A stretch of 64,000 nucleotides of DNA, from contig NZ_JAJNCZ010000001.1 of NCBI RefSeq assembly GCF_021026345.1, forward strand, positions 620,001 to 684,000, read 5' to 3'. Position 1 is the stretch's first letter. Each line of letters opens with the position of its first letter. The stretch is from Rhizobium sp. GN54. GTDB taxonomy: Bacteria > Pseudomonadota > Alphaproteobacteria > Rhizobiales > Rhizobiaceae. Below are positions 21,607 to 29,788 of the stretch, one piece after another. Below the pieces are notes generated by a model. The model was not told the origin of the DNA. It saw nothing but the letters and a program-made list of their open reading frames with translations, and did not search any database. A program made the position numbers and the translations under genes.

Positions 21607-22545
21607 ATGGAATTCGCCGAGCAGCAGCCGATGAAGGCGATCTTTCTCAAGGTCTCCTCCGTCGTGATCTTCGTTTGCATGTCCACGCTGATCAAGGCGG
21701 CCGGGGAAGGCATCGCCACCGGCCAGATCACCTTCTATCGCTCGGCCTTCGCCATGGTGCCGATCATGGCCTGGCTCGCCGTGCGCGGCGAACTCGTGGC
21801 CTCCTTCCGCACGGAAAACGTGCTCGGCCATCTCGGCCGCGGCTTCGTCGGCATCCTGGCGATGAGCTTCGGCTTCTACGGCCTTCTCCACCTGCCGCTG
21901 CCCGAGGCGATCGCGATCGGCTATGCGATGCCGCTGATCGCAGTCATGATCGCGGCCCTGTTCCTGAAGGAGACGGTGGGCGTCTATCGCTGGTCGGCGG
22001 TGCTGGTCGGGCTCGTCGGCGTCGCCGTCATCACCTGGCCGCGGCTGACGCTCCTGGAACAGGGCGGCGTCGGCACCGCCGAAGCGCTCGGCGCCCTCGC
22101 CGTGCTCACCTCGGCCACGCTCGGCGCCATCGCAATGGTGCTGGTGCGCCGGCTGGTGCAGACGGAGAGGACGTCGACGATCGTGCTCTACTTCTCGCTG
22201 TCCGCCTCGATCTTCTCGCTCGCCACCCTGCCGTTCGGCTGGGTCGATCTCTCCGGCCGGGCGCTTTTCCTGCTGGCGCTGGCGGGTTTCTGCGGCGGCG
22301 TCGCCCAGCTTCTGCTGACGGCGAGCTATCGCTATGCCGACGTCTCCACCATCGCCCCGTTCGAATATACCTCGATCCTGCTCGGCATGGGCTTCGGCTA
22401 CCTCCTGTTCGACGACGTGCCGACGCTGACCATGCTGGTCGGCACGCTGATCGTCGTCGGCGCCGGCATCTTCATCATCATCCGCGAGCACCGGCTCGGC
22501 CTGCGCAGGAAGGCGGCGCGCCGGCACCTGACCCCGCAGGGGTGA
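21607..22545 (+). CDS. EamA/DMT-superfamily membrane transporter
   Basis: A 312-residue protein with about ten membrane helices arranged as two EamA repeats (roughly residues 12-142 and 158-294). Hallmarks are the FYRSAF motif after helix 2 and the PLIAVMIAALFLKE and FEYTSILLGMGFGYLLFDDVPT segments that end each repeat. It belongs to the drug/metabolite exporter group; the substrate cannot be told from sequence. It is transcribed away from the Cache gene and converges with an MFS gene 43 bases downstream. Confidence 0.88.
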   Translation: MEFAEQQPMKAIFLKVSSVVIFVCMSTLIKAAGEGIATGQITFYRSAFAMVPIMAWLAVRGELVASFRTENVLGHLGRGFVGILAMSFGFYGLLHLPLPEAIAIGYAMPLIAVMIAALFLKETVGVYRWSAVLVGLVGVAVITWPRLTLLEQGGVGTAEALGALAVLTSATLGAIAMVLVRRLVQTERTSTIVLYFSLSASIFSLATLPFGWVDLSGRALFLLALAGFCGGVAQLLLTASYRYADVSTIAPFEYTSILLGMGFGYLLFDDVPTLTMLVGTLIVVGAGIFIIIREHRLGLRRKAARRHLTPQG

Positions 22546-22588
22546 CAGGCCGGTCGCGCCTGTCCTGCGCCTCGATCCGTTCAGGGCC

Positions 22589-23884
22589 TCAGGGCTTCGT
22601 CCACTGCGGCGTGGTCGTGTCGGCGATGAGTTCGTCCGTTGCCTCGTCGGTGACGGCATCGGCCTGCAGGGCGGCAGCCGCTTCGGCTGCGAGCGGCTGC
22701 ACCGGCATCGCCTGGTAGTCGGTCTTGCCCACCATGCCGGTCTGGGCATCGCGCCGCATGATGCGCCAGGCGGCATAGCCGCCGTAGAGGGCGAAATAGA
22801 GCGTGAAGACGGCAAACAGCGAGGTCGGGCCGAAGCGGTCCATCACCGGGCCGGCCACCAGCGGGCCGGAGATCGTGCCGACGCCATAGGTGATCATCAT
22901 CCCCGAGGAGATCTCGACATATTCGTCCGGCTGGGCGAGGTCGTTCGCATGCGCGACGTTCAGCGCGTAGATCGGGAAGAGGACCGAGCCGACGAGGCCG
23001 GCGACGAGATAGAGGAGGACCGGCGAACTGCCCTGGACGGCGATCATGGCGAGGCTCGCGGCGACGCCGATGCCGCCGCAGACGACCATGACGAGCCGCC
23101 GGTCCATCCGGTCCGAAGCCCGCCCGATCGGGATCTGCGCCAGCGTGCTGCCGACGAGCAGCGCCGAGAGCAGCGTGGCGCCCTGCGTCGTCGTCAGGCC
23201 GATGCGCTGGGTGAAGACGCCGCCGAGATTGAGCCAGGCGCCGGACAGCGCGCCCGCGAGGAAGGCGCCGACGACGGCGACGGGCGAGCGGCGATAGAGC
23301 TTCGGCACGTCGAACCGGGCCTGGGTCGGCGGCGCGGGCAGCGGCGAGGAGGTCAGCGCCGTCGGCAGCAGCGAGACCGAGAAGATGATGGCGCAGAGGA
23401 TGAACAGCGTCGTGCTCATCGGATCGCCGAGCGGCACCAGATATTGCCCCGCGACGCTGCCGATCATCGTCGTCATGACGTAGAGCGAGAACACGCCGGC
23501 GCGGTTGTCGTTGGTCACCCGCTCGTTCAGCCAGCTCTCGATGATCAGGTAGCTGCCGGCGATCGCGAAGCCGGAAATGGTGCGGAACAGGATCCAGGCG
23601 CGCCAGTCGACCATCACCGAGCAGAGCAGGATCGCGATCGAGAGCAGCGTCACCAGCGCCACGAACACGCGCACATGGCCGACGGCGAGGATGAACTTCG
23701 GGGTGACGATGCACGACGAGGTGAAGCCGAGCGTGTAGCCCGTCGCGATCCAGGTGATCGTCTGTGTCGACCAGCCTTCGGCGACCGCCCGCACCGGGAT
23801 GACGTAGCTCTGCAGGCCGAACGCCACCATCATCAGAAGCGTCGAGAGCAGCAGGCTCACAAAGGGGACGAGACTCGCCAGCAT
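22589..23884 (-). CDS. MFS transporter, YcaD/YfkF-like
   Basis: This 431-residue protein has 12 predicted membrane helices. The cytoplasmic loop between helices 8 and 9 contains GRASDRMDRR, a form of the MFS signature. The C-terminal tail (about 390-431) is hydrophilic and rich in Ala, Glu and Thr. The FRTISGFAIAGSYLIIESWLNE segment is typical of the YcaD group, whose substrates are unknown. It is a single gene with its own upstream gap of about 200 bases. Confidence 0.85.
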   Translation of the reverse strand: MLASLVPFVSLLLSTLLMMVAFGLQSYVIPVRAVAEGWSTQTITWIATGYTLGFTSSCIVTPKFILAVGHVRVFVALVTLLSIAILLCSVMVDWRAWILFRTISGFAIAGSYLIIESWLNERVTNDNRAGVFSLYVMTTMIGSVAGQYLVPLGDPMSTTLFILCAIIFSVSLLPTALTSSPLPAPPTQARFDVPKLYRRSPVAVVGAFLAGALSGAWLNLGGVFTQRIGLTTTQGATLLSALLVGSTLAQIPIGRASDRMDRRLVMVVCGGIGVAASLAMIAVQGSSPVLLYLVAGLVGSVLFPIYALNVAHANDLAQPDEYVEISSGMMITYGVGTISGPLVAGPVMDRFGPTSLFAVFTLYFALYGGYAAWRIMRRDAQTGMVGKTDYQAMPVQPLAAEAAAALQADAVTDEATDELIADTTTPQWTKP

Positions 23885-24081
23885 GACAGGATTCCGGAGA
23901 TGCCGCGCACGGCCGAAATGGCGCGCGGGACGTCAAGGACTGTGCCTCTAACGAAGTCCGCTTGCGGTGTCCATTGCGACAGCGATTGGCGCAAAGAACG
24001 GGGGCGGTATAAAGGAGGGAGTGGCGCGGCTGCGGGCCGCGACGGGGCAACGGCCCTGCGGGCGAACGCCCGCCAGGCCGC

Positions 24082-24225
24082 TCAGTTCGGCAGGAACGCC
24101 TTCAACTGGTCGCTCCGCTGCGCGGCGCCGCGGGGAAGGGAAGCCAGCACGTTGTACTCGCGCGCGGCGTTGACCGCCGCGCGGATGTCATGCAGGTCGG
24201 AAATCAGCTTGCGGAAACGGTGCAT
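24082..24225 (-). CDS. Small basic protein, 47 residues, unknown function
   Basis: A short frame starting MHRFRKLISDLHDIR and ending LKAFLPN. The ATG at 24225 has GGGAAG seven bases upstream, and the gene follows another short gene on the same strand after 67 bases. The first half is a basic amphipathic helix and there is no signal peptide or membrane segment. Small proteins that start in this way occur in rhizobial genomes, some with a DUF1127 domain, but I do not see a convincing DUF1127 motif. Confidence 0.6.
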   Translation of the reverse strand: MHRFRKLISDLHDIRAAVNAAREYNVLASLPRGAAQRSDQLKAFLPN

Positions 24226-24292
24226 TCGGTTTCTTCCCGGTCTTGGAACGGCACTTCGGTCCTGCAGGGGCCGGATGAACGCAAGCGCGCTA

Positions 24293-24469
24293 TCAGCGCT
24301 GCACGAACTCGGCGTAAATGTTTGCAGGGCGGTTGATGCGAGCATAGCCGGAAGCGGTCATCTGCTCGTTGGCCAAAGTGCGCAGGCCACCGAAGCCATC
24401 AGCCGGACGGTAGGCGGCATGGCGCAGCGTCTCGAAGCTCGAATGGATGGGGCGAAGGCGGGCGGTCAT
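24293..24469 (-). CDS. Small protein, 58 residues, unknown function
   Basis: This short frame begins MTARLRPIHSSFETLRHAAY and ends NIYAEFVQR. Its ATG at 24469 is preceded by AAGGA about ten bases upstream. It is hydrophilic, with several aromatic and arginine residues, and carries no signal peptide. It is first in a pair with the 47-residue gene and both have good ribosome sites, which supports real expression. The 215 bases upstream are AT-richer than the surroundings and hold the likely promoter. Confidence 0.55.
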   Translation of the reverse strand: MTARLRPIHSSFETLRHAAYRPADGFGGLRTLANEQMTASGYARINRPANIYAEFVQR

Positions 24470-24684
24470 GATCGAATATCCTTAATCTGTCCTCCCGTGG
24501 CTAATATTGCAGCGCAGCATCAGACTTGCAATGCGACATTACGCCCCGCTGATATGCGCAGATCGCATGGCTCGCGTAATATTCTGTTCATGAAGAAGGC
24601 AGCGATTTCGACAACAAGCGCGCCGGTCGCGTTCGCCTGTAATGGCGAATGTCGATTAACCTATTGAAATTAATGATTGAAAGA

Positions 24685-25596
24685 TCAGTCGATTCGCTCG
24701 ACAGTGCCCGCCAGCCCTGCGCGAAACGCAAGCAGGTCCTGCCAGGCGAGGCGCTTGCTGACCGGTGCGGCGACGAGATCCTGCGGGTGCAGCGTCGCCA
24801 GTGCGGCAATTTTTCGCCCGCCGATCTCCACCTGCCGCCACTCACCGCGCATCTGATGGATGGTTTGCGTGCCGCCGAAGAAGAACCGAGCGGCGAAATT
24901 GCCGAGAATGAGCAGGTGATTCGGCGCCGCCAGCGCGATCTGGCGTTCGATGAAGGGGCGGCAGATGTCGCTCTCCGGCGCCGAGGGCACGCGATTGCCC
25001 GGCGGGCGCCAGGGGATGACGTTGGACAGCAGCACATCGGTGCGAACAAGGCCGATGCCGGCGAGCATGCGATCCAGCATCGCGCCCTGACGGCCGGAGA
25101 AGGGGAGCCCCTCGCGGTCGTCGTCCGCATTGGGCATCGGCCCGATCACCATGATCGGGGGCTGCGGGTTGCCTTGCGCAAAGACCAGCCCGCGGGCGCT
25201 GTTCTTCAGGTTGCAGCCGCCGAAGCGCTCCATCGCCGCCCTGAGCTCGTCGAGCGTCGCAGCCCCGGCTGCCGCAGCGGAGGCCTCGGCCACGGCCTGC
25301 CCGTCGGGCATGGCTACCGCGGGGGCCGCGATCTCCCGCGGCGCGGCCCGTGCGGCGTTGCGCGTGCCGGCGGTACCGGAAGGCGCCTGCCGCCCTTCCG
25401 CGCTCCGGGCGGTCGCGTCGCCGCCGCCCTGGTCCTGTCGTTGTCCCTGCCGGGCGGCATGGGCGGCCCGCATCGCCTCGAACTCGGCAATGCGGTCGAC
25501 GGGCCGGTCCTCGAGCAGCCATTCGACACCGGCATCGGCGTGGAACGCGAGCAGGGCGGCCAGTTCGGCGGCTTGGAGGTCGGCGGCGGAGATCAT
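24685..25596 (-). CDS. Uracil-DNA glycosylase superfamily protein with altered motif I
   Basis: A 303-residue protein whose C-terminal 170 residues match the family 4/5-like uracil-DNA glycosylases of alphaproteobacteria (REGLPFSGRQGAMLDRML, SNVIPWRPPGNR and LHPQDL with H270). An Ala/Gly-rich, poorly ordered linker fills about residues 45-115. Two points are odd. The usual GEAPG catalytic motif reads GPMPN (152-156), and only single cysteines (C128 and C212) remain where iron-sulfur versions have four. It may remove uracil or another damaged base in DNA, or may have lost that activity. It is followed after 66 bases by the SDR gene start side, with both genes on the minus strand. Confidence 0.78.
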   Translation of the reverse strand: MISAADLQAAELAALLAFHADAGVEWLLEDRPVDRIAEFEAMRAAHAARQGQRQDQGGGDATARSAEGRQAPSGTAGTRNAARAAPREIAAPAVAMPDGQAVAEASAAAAGAATLDELRAAMERFGGCNLKNSARGLVFAQGNPQPPIMVIGPMPNADDDREGLPFSGRQGAMLDRMLAGIGLVRTDVLLSNVIPWRPPGNRVPSAPESDICRPFIERQIALAAPNHLLILGNFAARFFFGGTQTIHQMRGEWRQVEIGGRKIAALATLHPQDLVAAPVSKRLAWQDLLAFRAGLAGTVERID

Positions 25597-25662
25597 GCCC
25601 TAGCCATACAGGAACGGCCGCACCCGCCGCAAGGCCGCGGCAGGGTCGGGCGCGTCCTTCGC

Positions 25663-26451
25663 TCAGGTCGATCGCGCAGCGCCGCCGTCACAGCGCACGA
25701 GCGTGCCGGTCACGTAGCTGGCGGGCTCGCTGCAGAGGAAGGCGGCGGTGGCGGCAAATTCCTCCACCCGGCCGTAGCGGCGGGCCGGGATCTCCGCCTC
25801 GGAAGCGGCCTGCACCGCCTCGATCGACCGGCCGCTGCGTCTGGCTGCGGCCGCATCGAGGCTTTCCAGCCGGTCGGTGCGGATGCTTCCGGGCAGGAGC
25901 ATGTTGGCGGTGATGCCATATTGCGCCACTTCGGTGGCAAGCGTCTTCGACCAGCCGGCAAGGGCCGGGCGCAGAGTGTTCGACAGCGCCAGCCCGGGGA
26001 TCGGTTCGATCACGCCGGAGGAGGCGACCGTCAGGATGCGGCCCCAGCGCTGCGCCTTCATCTGCGGCAGGAACCGGTTGGTAAGCGCAATCAGGCGCAG
26101 CACCATCGCGTTGAAATGGTTCGCAAGCGTCTCCGGCGTCATGTCCTCGGTCGATCCCGGCGTCGGGCCGCCGGAATTGTTCACCAGAATGTCGATCCCG
26201 CCCAGTTTCTCGGCGACCGCCGCCTCGAGCTTTTCGACCACGTCCGCCTCGAACAGGTCGGCGAGTACGAACGAGGCGCGCCCGCCACCTTCAGCGTTGA
26301 TGGCGGCGCAGTTTGCCGCAAGGTCTTCGGCATTGCGTCCGCACAGCAGCACGTCCGCGCCCTCGCGCGCCAGCGCTGCGGCAATGCCCCGGCCGAGCCC
26401 GCGCGACGAGGCGAGCACAAGCGCCCTCTTACCCTTGATGCCGAGATCCAT
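25663..26451 (-). CDS. Atypical short-chain dehydrogenase/reductase
   Basis: This 262-residue protein has a Rossmann fold with an unusual N-terminal cofactor motif (ASSRGLGRG, residues 14-22) and the structural NNSGG motif (91-95). The catalytic serines at 144-145 are kept, but the positions expected to hold Tyr and Lys carry S157 and R161 (LSNTLRPALAGWSKT). This LSNxxR pattern is shared by a recognisable FabG-like SDR subgroup and so is probably not a sequencing error. Normal YxxxK chemistry is therefore unlikely, and the substrate is unknown. AGGAGA precedes the ATG. Confidence 0.8.
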   Translation of the reverse strand: MDLGIKGKRALVLASSRGLGRGIAAALAREGADVLLCGRNAEDLAANCAAINAEGGGRASFVLADLFEADVVEKLEAAVAEKLGGIDILVNNSGGPTPGSTEDMTPETLANHFNAMVLRLIALTNRFLPQMKAQRWGRILTVASSGVIEPIPGLALSNTLRPALAGWSKTLATEVAQYGITANMLLPGSIRTDRLESLDAAAARRSGRSIEAVQAASEAEIPARRYGRVEEFAATAAFLCSEPASYVTGTLVRCDGGAARST

Positions 26452-26745
26452 CTGTCTTCTCCTGCTGGTTTATTCTTCGGGAGGCCGTGCCGATCGGTGC
26501 CACGTCCATGGTTCGTCCACGCGGGCAGTCGTCGGCCGGCCAGTCGGCATATGGCTATAATACGCCCGTCACGGCTTGCCAAACCGTCCGCGACGTCTTC
26601 GGCCGGCAGTGGAGTGCCGATCCTGTCAAGAATGGTTCCGCAATCGTCAAGAATGCTCGCGGCGTTGGTCATAGGCTGCGACAGGCCCATCGGACGCAGG
26701 CGCCCGTCGGGCAGGGGAGAAACGGTTGCCCGGCCGGATTTTCCG

Positions 26746-26767
26746 TTGACGTAAACGTTAACGTAAG
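26746..26767. promoter_or_regulatory. Triple ACGT box upstream of etf-qo
   Basis: Three ACGT cores occur with a strict six-base period (26749, 26755 and 26761) within TTGACGTAAACGTTAACG and its next bases. Overlapping palindromes of this kind are bound by regulators of acyl-CoA and amino-acid breakdown, such as the MerR-type LiuR. Electrons from those pathways enter through ETF-QO, so the placement makes sense. The identity of the regulator is inference. Confidence 0.45.
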
Positions 26768-26768
26768 A

Positions 26769-26814
26769 AAATGTCCACCGTCGGGCATGACGTCATGCGC
26801 AAATGCGGACATTT
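26769..26814. promoter_or_regulatory. Concentric double palindrome upstream of etf-qo
   Basis: A perfect 14-base palindrome, GCATGACGTCATGC (26785-26798), is flanked by a perfect 8-base inverted repeat, AAATGTCC (26769-26776) and GGACATTT (26807-26814). Both have exactly the same centre, between 26791 and 26792. This could be a nested operator or a cruciform or RNA hairpin; it lies about 100 bases before the etf-qo start. Confidence 0.55.
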
Positions 26815-26910
26815 CCTGTCGTCCCTTGGCTCGACAGAGACTTGCGCATTTGCCATGACGGCCGCAATAACAGTCAGCCGTCAAGGGGATGGCAGCGGAG
26901 GCAGGAACGG

Positions 26911-28575
26911 ATGAGCGAAGCGATGGAACTTCCCGAACGCGAGAGCATGGAGTTCGACGTGGTGATCGTCGGCGCGGGGCCGGCCGGCCTTGCAGCCGCG
27001 ATCCGGCTGAAGCAGGTCGATCCCGAGCTTTCCGTCGTCGTGCTCGAGAAGGGGGCCGAGGTCGGCGCCCACATCCTCTCCGGCGCCGTCGTCGATCCCA
27101 TCGGCATCGACCGGCTGCTGCCCGACTGGCGCGAGGACGACAGCCATCCCTTCAGGACAGAGGTGACGGACGATCACTTCCTCGTCCTCGGCCCGGCCGG
27201 TTCGGTGCGCCTGCCGAACTTCGCCATGCCGCCGCTGATGAACAACCACGGCAACTACATCGTCTCGCTCGGCAACGTCTGTCGGTGGCTGGCGACCAAG
27301 GCGGAGGAACTCGGCGTCGAGATCTATCCGGGCTTTGCCGCGACCGAGGTGCTCTACAACGACGAGGGCGCGGTGATCGGCGTCGCCACCGGCGACATGG
27401 GCATCGAGCGCTCCGGCGAGCCGGGGCCGAACTATACCCGCGGCATGGCGCTGCTCGGCAAGTACACCCTCATCGGCGAAGGCGTGCGCGGCTCGCTCGC
27501 CAAGCAGCTGATTGCGAAGTTCGACCTCTCGAAGGGCCGCGAGCCGCAGAAGTTCGGCATCGGCCTCAAGGAGCTCTGGGAGGTGAAGCCGGAGAACCAC
27601 AGGCCCGGCCTCGTCCAGCATTCCTTCGGCTGGCCGCTCGGCATGAAGACCGGCGGCGGCTCGTTCCTCTATCACCTGGAGGACAATCTGGTGGCCGTCG
27701 GCTTCGTCGTCCACCTGAACTACAAGAACCCCTGGCTCTATCCCTTCGAGGAATTCCAGCGCTTCAAGACGCATCCGGCCATCCGCGGCACCTTCGAGGG
27801 CGGCAAGCGGCTTTCCTACGGTGCGCGCGCCATCACCGAAGGCGGCTACCAGTCGGTCCCGAAGCTGTCCTTCCCCGGTGGTGCCTTGATCGGCTGCTCG
27901 GCCGGCTTCGTCAACGTGCCGCGCATCAAGGGCAGCCACAATGCGGTGCTGTCGGGCATCCTCGCCGCCGAGAAGCTGGCGGACGCGATCGCAAGCGGCC
28001 GCGCCCATGACGAGCCGATCGAGATCGAGCGCGGCTGGCGCGATAGCGCCATCGGCTCGGACCTGAAGAAGGTCAGGAACGTCAAGCCGCTGTGGTCGAA
28101 GTTCGGCACGGCGATCGGCGTGGCGCTCGGCGGGCTCGACATGTGGACGAACACCCTGTTCGGCGCCTCCTTCTTCGGAACGCTGAAGCACGGCAAGACC
28201 GATGCGCAGAGCCTCGAGCCGGCCGAGAAGCACCAGAAGATCGACTACCCGAAGCCCGACGGCGTGCTCACCTTCGATCGCCTCTCCTCGGTGTTCCTGT
28301 CGAACACCAACCACGAGGAAGACCAGCCGGTCCACCTGCAGGTGAAGGACCCGGAACTGCAGAAGACCTCGGAACTCGACGTCTATGCCGGCCCGTCGAC
28401 CCGCTACTGTCCCGCCGGCGTCTACGAATGGGTGCAGAAGGACGGCAAGGACGTCTTCGTCATCAACGCCCAGAACTGCGTCCACTGCAAGACCTGCGAC
28501 ATCAAGGACCCCAACCAGAACATCAACTGGGTGCCCCCGCAGGGCGGCGAGGGCCCGGTCTATCCGAATATGTGA
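26911..28575 (+). CDS. Electron transfer flavoprotein-ubiquinone oxidoreductase
   Basis: The 554-residue enzyme passes electrons from electron transfer flavoprotein to ubiquinone at the inner membrane, serving fatty-acid, amino-acid and choline-derivative oxidation. It has the FAD dinucleotide motif GAGPAG (residues 21-26). The quinone-binding region follows, and a C-terminal 4Fe-4S domain contains RYCPAGVYEW and NCVHCKTCDIKDP. The length is normal for the family. I start at the ATG at 26911, preceded by GGAGG; a longer reading from 26803 would add a non-homologous tail. The glutaryl-CoA dehydrogenase at 49.3-50.5 kb is a possible electron source. Confidence 0.96.
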   Translation: MSEAMELPERESMEFDVVIVGAGPAGLAAAIRLKQVDPELSVVVLEKGAEVGAHILSGAVVDPIGIDRLLPDWREDDSHPFRTEVTDDHFLVLGPAGSVRLPNFAMPPLMNNHGNYIVSLGNVCRWLATKAEELGVEIYPGFAATEVLYNDEGAVIGVATGDMGIERSGEPGPNYTRGMALLGKYTLIGEGVRGSLAKQLIAKFDLSKGREPQKFGIGLKELWEVKPENHRPGLVQHSFGWPLGMKTGGGSFLYHLEDNLVAVGFVVHLNYKNPWLYPFEEFQRFKTHPAIRGTFEGGKRLSYGARAITEGGYQSVPKLSFPGGALIGCSAGFVNVPRIKGSHNAVLSGILAAEKLADAIASGRAHDEPIEIERGWRDSAIGSDLKKVRNVKPLWSKFGTAIGVALGGLDMWTNTLFGASFFGTLKHGKTDAQSLEPAEKHQKIDYPKPDGVLTFDRLSSVFLSNTNHEEDQPVHLQVKDPELQKTSELDVYAGPSTRYCPAGVYEWVQKDGKDVFVINAQNCVHCKTCDIKDPNQNINWVPPQGGEGPVYPNM

Positions 28576-28865
28576 GGGGCGGGGGGCTGCCGGATCAGTC
28601 GAGCGGCCCCCAACTGCCATCGGGGTGCCATCTTCTTCGCGGCGCTGCCTTCGCCGCGGGATCGCTTCCGCCCAACTGGTTCAGTCGCTGTGCAGCTTTG
28701 CGCTGGATGAACGCCACGAGCGCTGCCGCCACCAGGCAACCGCGGAACGTGCGCACGCTCCAATTGACGCATTCGTGATCACGATCCCCAATCGCGCTTT
28801 ATCAATTCATTAACCATAAACTCAATAAACCTTGGTCATATTATTGACTGACCAAGGACACATTC

Positions 28866-29480
28866 ATGTCGATTTCCCGCCGAGGCCTCCTCTTGGGCAT
28901 GTCCGCCCTGCTTGCCGGTTGCTCCACCAGCGCTCCGAGCCATGTCGCCAACTACGCGGCCGTTCCCGACGAGAAGTTTCCACTGAAGGCGATGCCGCTC
29001 GACAAGATCAAGCCGGAGCTGCGCCGCCAGGAAGTCGCCTATGCGGGACCGTACAAGGCCGGCACGATCGTGGTCGATACGCCGGCGCGCCGGCTCTACT
29101 ACGTGCTCGGCGAGGGCAAGGCGATGCGCTACGGCGTCGGCGTCGGCCGCGAAGGGCTGGCGCTGGCCGGCAACGCCTATGTCGGGCGCAAGGCGGAATG
29201 GCCGCGCTGGACGCCGACGCTCAACATGCAGCGCCGCGAGGAGCGCTATCGCAAGCTCGCCGGCGGCCTGGAAGGTGGACCGTGGAACCCGCTTGGCGCC
29301 CGCGCCATCTATCTCTACCGCGGCGGCAACGACACCCATTTTCGCATCCACGGCACCAACCAGCCCGAATCGATCGGGCTCGCCATGTCGAGCGGCTGCA
29401 TCCGCATGCTCAACCACGACGTCATTGACCTTTACGAGCGCGTCAATTCCGGCGACCGGGTCGTCGTGCTGCAGGCCTGA
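28866..29480 (+). CDS. L,D-transpeptidase lipoprotein (YkuD domain)
   Basis: A 204-residue exported protein. The signal peptide starts MSISRRGLL, a twin-arginine-like start, and ends in the lipobox LLAGC (C19). The YkuD domain (about 63-203) keeps the catalytic pattern with H162 (IHGTN) and C178 (SSGCIRM). Such enzymes form 3-3 peptidoglycan crosslinks or join outer-membrane proteins to peptidoglycan, and polar-growing Rhizobiales carry many. The ribosome site AAGGAC precedes the ATG. The gene is monocistronic with about 300 bases on each side. Confidence 0.93.
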   Translation: MSISRRGLLLGMSALLAGCSTSAPSHVANYAAVPDEKFPLKAMPLDKIKPELRRQEVAYAGPYKAGTIVVDTPARRLYYVLGEGKAMRYGVGVGREGLALAGNAYVGRKAEWPRWTPTLNMQRREERYRKLAGGLEGGPWNPLGARAIYLYRGGNDTHFRIHGTNQPESIGLAMSSGCIRMLNHDVIDLYERVNSGDRVVVLQA

Positions 29481-29788
29481 TTCTCGACGGCCTTGCGAAA
29501 AAGCTGAATGCTATCATCCGATTAGCGCCGCACCCGCATGACGGGCGGCGCTGGTCGCGTTGCAGCCGGCCGGTCATGGCGAATTGATGGCGATGGCGCA
29601 ATGGGACCAGTCCCGGACGCATTCTGAGCGACATTCCCCCGCACGCCTGCAAAACTCTTGCCTGTGCATCCGACCGGTCCGGCGCCCCGCCGTCGGTCCG
29701 GTCCGGTGCTTCCAATCGCGATTCCGGTTGCGGCGGTGCAGTCGGACATTGGGGCGAAATCACCGCCGGATGATAGAGGGAACCGACA
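29481..29788. other. 308-base gene-free region before the ABC transporter
   Basis: I see no coding signal. AGCGCCGC (29524-29531) and GCGGCGCT (29545-29552) form a perfect hairpin 44 bases after the L,D-transpeptidase stop and may end that transcript, though no T run follows. A GC-rich patch near 29680-29710 repeats GGTCCGG. The right end supplies the ribosome site (GAGGGAACC) of the binding-protein gene. Confidence 0.4.

Larger units (their letters stand above)
26452..26910. other. 459-base gene-free leader upstream of etf-qo
   Basis: No credible gene is present between the SDR start and the etf-qo start. The right half is AT-richer and holds the ACGT-repeat box (26746-26767) and the concentric palindromes (26769-26814) listed separately. 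A further pair, GCAAATGC (26799-26806) and GCATTTGC (26846-26853), is also an inverted repeat. The left half serves as the divergent upstream region of the SDR gene. Confidence 0.6.

Noticed and set aside
24590-24667. 25-codon plus-strand frame beginning MKKAAIS
   Set aside because: No ribosome site, very short, and it runs toward the end of the opposite-strand glycosylase gene.
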